From Candidatus Woesearchaeota archaeon (GTDB lineage Archaea; Nanobdellota; Nanobdellia; SCGC-AAA011-G17; GW2011-AR17), in the NCBI GenBank assembly GCA_018302165.1, contig JAGWAA010000062.1, forward strand, positions 1 to 5,817: a stretch of 5,817 nt of DNA, written 5' to 3'. A model generated the notes under the pieces. That model did not search any database. It was not told the DNA's origin and saw only the letters and a program-made list of their open reading frames with translations. A program made the translations under genes and the position numbers. Positions 5,021 to 5,817 of this stretch are shown here, piece after piece. Within the stretch, counting starts at the first letter, position 1. Every line of letters begins with the position of its first letter.

Positions 5021-5817
5021 TTACATTACCAAATCCATATGAAACACATTCACTATCTGCGTTATCACCATCAACATAAAAATAAGCCATGTAAGAAGAA
5101 TCTGCAATCACTATTCCAGAAATCAATACTGTCTTTGCACCAACTGCTTCAACAAATAATGAAGACCCAGCAAGAATTGCAGATGCACCTGAAATACCTC
5201 CTGTATAAATAGCAACACCAGTACCAGCAGTTAATGCAGCAGTAACAATCGCACCAACACCAACAGCATACCCTATTCCAATATCTTTCCAGTAACCCGC
5301 ATCAAAATCAGGATTTGAGGAGATAAGTAAAATATCATTATCAAAATCATGAGGAAGTTGATCATCGTAGTACATTATGTAATAAGTTTCACCTTTTTTC
5401 AAATAAAGATTATTAATATTTTCATCATTAGATTTATCAAAGCACAAAGTATTTGCTTTAGTATTTTTTTCCAAGTAAGCGTAATCAGATTTGGAGATAT
5501 CTTCTATAGGGATTCCATTACTATGCGTTAAAGCATTAGCAAAATATAAACCTAAATTAATATCTTCAGAAGGAGTAAACTGATAAACTGGGAATACTTC
5601 GTCACCCGCATTGCCGAAATCATTATCTTCACCTTGCAGATACTTCCACCAAGATCTCCTGACTAATGAAGAAAATTGCTCAAGATTAACTGGATCTTCA
5701 ACAATTTCTAATGAACAGAGATTTGCAAATGTAAAAATACCACCACCACTTCGAACATTATTTGAAAGATAACACATTGTTTCACGAGCAGAAGTATTAT
5801 TCAAAAAATTAGATTTG
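5013..5817 (-). CDS. Extracellular-type protein with Gly/Ala-rich hydrophobic tail, partial (5' end off window)
   Basis: The reading frame stays open to the right edge, giving at least 267 codons. The first in-window initiation-like codon is a TTG at 5804 with no support, so the true start is outside. The visible N-terminal part is soluble and acidic, with S-W-W-K-Y-L-Q-G-E and V-F-P-V-Y-Q-F as recognisable stretches, plus four scattered cysteines. Near the C-terminus about 60 residues (5103-5282) are hydrophobic and rich in Gly and Ala with G-x-G and G-x3-G spacings, long enough for two membrane passes or a glycine-zipper hairpin. They are followed by a short acidic, Cys-containing end. It overlaps the 50-residue pilin-like gene by 8 bases and so belongs to the right-block operon. 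I do not recognise the family. Membrane insertion of the tail is inference. Confidence 0.8.
   Translation of the reverse strand, partial: KSNFLNNTSARETMCYLSNNVRSGGGIFTFANLCSLEIVEDPVNLEQFSSLVRRSWWKYLQGEDNDFGNAGDEVFPVYQFTPSEDINLGLYFANALTHSNGIPIEDISKSDYAYLEKNTKANTLCFDKSNDENINNLYLKKGETYYIMYYDDQLPHDFDNDILLISSNPDFDAGYWKDIGIGYAVGVGAIVTAALTAGTGVAIYTGGISGASAILAGSSLFVEAVGAKTVLISGIVIADSSYMAYFYVDGDNADSECVSYGFGNVNE

Noticed and set aside
5349..5531. Plus-strand open frame of 60 codons, Ile/Phe-rich
   Set aside because: It is the antisense of an AT-rich part of the right-edge protein. Its hydrophobicity is a by-product of complementing Lys/Asn/Asp codons, and no promoter or ribosome binding site is seen.
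5802..5804. TTG as the start of the right-edge gene
   Set aside because: The frame remains open to the window edge, and no ribosome binding site or signal sequence accompanies the TTG, so the gene is treated as truncated by the window.
1..5817. tRNA, rRNA, CRISPR array, insertion-sequence ends or long direct repeats
   Set aside because: No GC-rich cloverleaf-like segment, regularly spaced repeat, transposase motif or flanking inverted repeat was seen on either strand.

Overview
The window reads as part of a low-GC archaeal chromosome, most likely from a DPANN-type lineage such as Woesearchaeota or Pacearchaeota. Three things support an archaeon. There are BRE/TATA-type promoters (TTTAAATA-like boxes), two of them placed for leaderless transcripts. 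There are strong GGAGGT/GAGGTGA ribosome binding sites at other genes. Many proteins begin M-x-K-[KR]-G followed by one hydrophobic helix, which resembles the class III (type IV pilin-like) signal of archaea. The phylum is inferred from overall resemblance and is not proven by a marker gene.

Every gene lies on the minus strand, so transcription runs from the right edge to the left edge. Right block (about 3964-5817): a partial extracellular-type protein with a Gly/Ala-rich hydrophobic tail; a 50-residue pilin-like protein at 4868-5020 that is easily missed; and a 300-residue membrane-anchored protein with eight cysteines. Middle (3073-3872): a broken ORF6N-domain gene with a PLD-like C-terminal half in a different frame. 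It has no functional link to its neighbours and looks like transferred DNA. Left block (1-3002): seven genes. They encode a 115-residue Cys-containing pilin-like protein, a 60-residue pilin-like protein, a 344-residue protein with fourteen cysteines, then 111-, 142- and 182-residue pilin-like proteins, and finally the start of another small membrane protein that runs off the left edge.

The left and right blocks share a layout: a very short pilin-like protein immediately followed by (overlapping or 1 base from) a large Cys-rich protein held by an N-terminal helix. The two large proteins also share a FxxDxxxC...CxC...EG[SG]Y pattern. My reading is that the window encodes the structural subunits of a surface or secreted filament, or a membrane-tethered assembly, built from several pilin-like proteins that expose disulfide-rich domains outside the cell. 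No assembly ATPase, platform protein or signal peptidase is in the window, so filament formation is inference.

Internal promoters before the 115-, 60- and 111-residue genes suggest that sub-operons can be expressed at different levels. No rRNA, tRNA, CRISPR array or insertion sequence was seen. The only gaps over 60 bases are 3003-3072 and 3873-3963.
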